From positions 310,001-374,000 of the forward strand of contig NZ_JAHSTV010000004.1 of the NCBI RefSeq assembly GCF_019145235.1: DNA of 64,000 nucleotides, read 5' to 3'. This stretch comes from Pseudomonas farris. GTDB lineage: Bacteria; Pseudomonadota; Gammaproteobacteria; Pseudomonadales; Pseudomonadaceae. Shown piece after piece: positions 62,937-64,000 of this stretch (the stretch's first letter is position 1; every line of letters begins with the position of its first letter). The notes beneath the pieces are model-generated. The model did not search any database and was not told the DNA's origin. It saw only the letters and a program-made list of their open reading frames with translations. The translations under genes were made by a program, and so were the position numbers.

Positions 62937-64000
62937 ATGAGTGTGATCATTGCCTTGGCAGCTCTTACGCTGCTGATGGTGGCTGCTTACCGTGGCTACA
63001 GCGTTATCCTCTTTGCCCCGATCGCCGCCCTCGGCGCCGTCCTGCTCACCGACCCTTCCGCCGTTGCCCCAGTCTTCACCGGGGTGTTCATGGAAAAAAT
63101 GGTCGGCTTCGTCAAACTGTATTTCCCGGTGTTCCTGCTCGGTGCCGTGTTCGGCAAGCTGATCGAGTTGTCGGGTTTCTCCCGCTCCATCGTCGCAGCG
63201 GCAATTCGCTTGCTCGGCACTCGCCAGGCGATGCTGGTGATCGTGCTGGTCTGCGCCCTGCTCACTTACGGCGGCGTGTCACTGTTTGTAGTGGTGTTTG
63301 CGGTCTACCCGTTTGCCGCCGAGATGTTCCGCCAGAGCAATATTCCCAAGCGCCTGATCCCGGCGACCATCGCCCTCGGCGCGTTTTCGTTCACCATGGA
63401 CGCCCTGCCCGGCACGCCGCAGATCCAGAACATCATCCCTAGCACCTTCTTCAACACCACCGCCTGGGCGGCACCGTGGCTGGGTGTGATCGGCACGATT
63501 TTCGTGTTCTGCGCCGGCATGCTGTTCCTTCAGAGCCAGCGCAACAAGGCCCAGCGCAGGGGTGAGGGTTATGGTTCCGAGCTGCGCAACGAGCCGGAAA
63601 CCGCGCCGGACATCAAGCTACCCAACCCGTGGATCGCGCTCTCGCCGCTGTTGATGGTGGGCTTGATGAACCTGCTGTTCACCCGCTGGATTCCGCTGTG
63701 GTACGGCAAGACTCACAGTCTCTCGTTGCCAGGCATGGCAGCACCGGTGACCACCGACATCGCCAAACTGACGGCGATCTGGGCGGTCCAGGCAGCCTTG
63801 CTGGTAGGCATCGTCATGGTGCTGGTGTTCGCCTTTCAGACGATTCGCGGCAAGTTGGCCGAAGGCAGTAAAAGTGCGGTCAGCGGCGCGCTGCTGGCGG
63901 CGATGAACACCGCGTCGGAATACGGTTTCGGTGCAGTGATCGCATCGCTACCGGGTTTTCTGGTGCTGTCCGGCTGGCTCAAAAGCATTCCCAACCCGCT
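62937..64000 (+). CDS. GntP-family permease (3' end outside window)
   Basis: The frame is open from ATG 62937 (AGGAGA upstream) to the window edge, 354 codons. It is highly hydrophobic with GntP-type features: MVAAYRGYSVILFAPIAALG, KLYFPVFLLGAVFGKLIELS, LTYGGVSLFVVVFAVYPFAA, FTMDALPGTPQIQNIIPSTF and AAMNTASEYGFGAVIASLPG. Family members import gluconate, hydroxy acids or other short carboxylates with protons. Expression is expected to depend on RpoN and the upstream activator. Confidence 0.92.
   Translation, partial: MSVIIALAALTLLMVAAYRGYSVILFAPIAALGAVLLTDPSAVAPVFTGVFMEKMVGFVKLYFPVFLLGAVFGKLIELSGFSRSIVAAAIRLLGTRQAMLVIVLVCALLTYGGVSLFVVVFAVYPFAAEMFRQSNIPKRLIPATIALGAFSFTMDALPGTPQIQNIIPSTFFNTTAWAAPWLGVIGTIFVFCAGMLFLQSQRNKAQRRGEGYGSELRNEPETAPDIKLPNPWIALSPLLMVGLMNLLFTRWIPLWYGKTHSLSLPGMAAPVTTDIAKLTAIWAVQAALLVGIVMVLVFAFQTIRGKLAEGSKSAVSGALLAAMNTASEYGFGAVIASLPGFLVLSGWLKSIPNP

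Overview
The window looks like a chromosomal segment of a fluorescens-group Pseudomonas. The strongest evidence is the block gacA (TTG start), uvrC, pgsA and tRNA-Gly(GCC) at 46398-49598. Supporting evidence is a yejABEF-type importer, inverted REP-like palindromes with the pseudomonad core, a family I lipase without signal peptide, and many LysR, AraC and GlxA-type regulators. All assignments were made by reading the sequence; no database search was run. || Layout. 1-2232: an AraC regulator cut by the window edge, three small proteins of unknown function, and an IS3-family remnant. 2342-4657: a LysR/SDR divergent pair and a DUF1097 protein. 4685-6508: a graveyard of gene pieces (two SDRs, a VOC protein, a chemotaxis receptor, a DJ-1/PfpI protein and a LysR gene that lost its start). 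6710-7699: a lone 2-oxoglutarate/Fe(II) oxygenase. 8060-11784: a DgcA/Stc2-like N-demethylase convergent with a ProC-like reductase and a TetR gene; similar TGTAC-rich sites lie in front of the demethylase and the TetR gene. 12139-15067: SDR, EamA transporter, GlxA-type regulator. || 15200-23779 is one long leftward operon: a DapA-like lyase, an aldehyde dehydrogenase, an FAD amine/imino-acid oxidase, a ChoX/OpuAC-type binding protein, a ProV-type ATPase with CBS region, two ProW-type permeases and a proline-racemase-family protein. The set of enzyme families matches 4-hydroxyproline degradation to 2-oxoglutarate, while the transporter is of the quaternary-amine type. A GbcA-like Rieske demethylase (24608) is divergent from it. 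A second ProVWX importer (27358-30519), an MmgE/PrpD protein, another GlxA-type regulator and an MFS transporter follow. My best inference is a locus that strips methyl groups from a proline- or hydroxyproline-type betaine and burns the ring. Its racemase-family member has glycine where the second catalytic cysteine should be. || 34276-42044 encodes a three-component signalling locus: a TorT-like periplasmic binding protein, a 1240-residue hybrid histidine kinase, an intact REC-GGDEF-EAL protein and two decayed receiver paralogues. 42188-46473 is a small scar beside tRNA-Gly with an 18-bp direct repeat of the tRNA 3' end, a parDE pair whose toxin is frameshifted, a second parE tail, IS66 and reverse-transcriptase remnants, a membrane gene frameshifted in a G9 tract, and a lipase. 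46398-64000 is core-like: tRNA-Gly, pgsA, uvrC, gacA, a nitrilase-family amidase, a DAHP synthase behind two aromatic-codon-rich leader ORFs and a terminator, an Ig-like repeat protein, a lipase, a parvulin, yejABEF, and a sigma-54 activator followed by a GntP permease with a good -24/-12 promoter.
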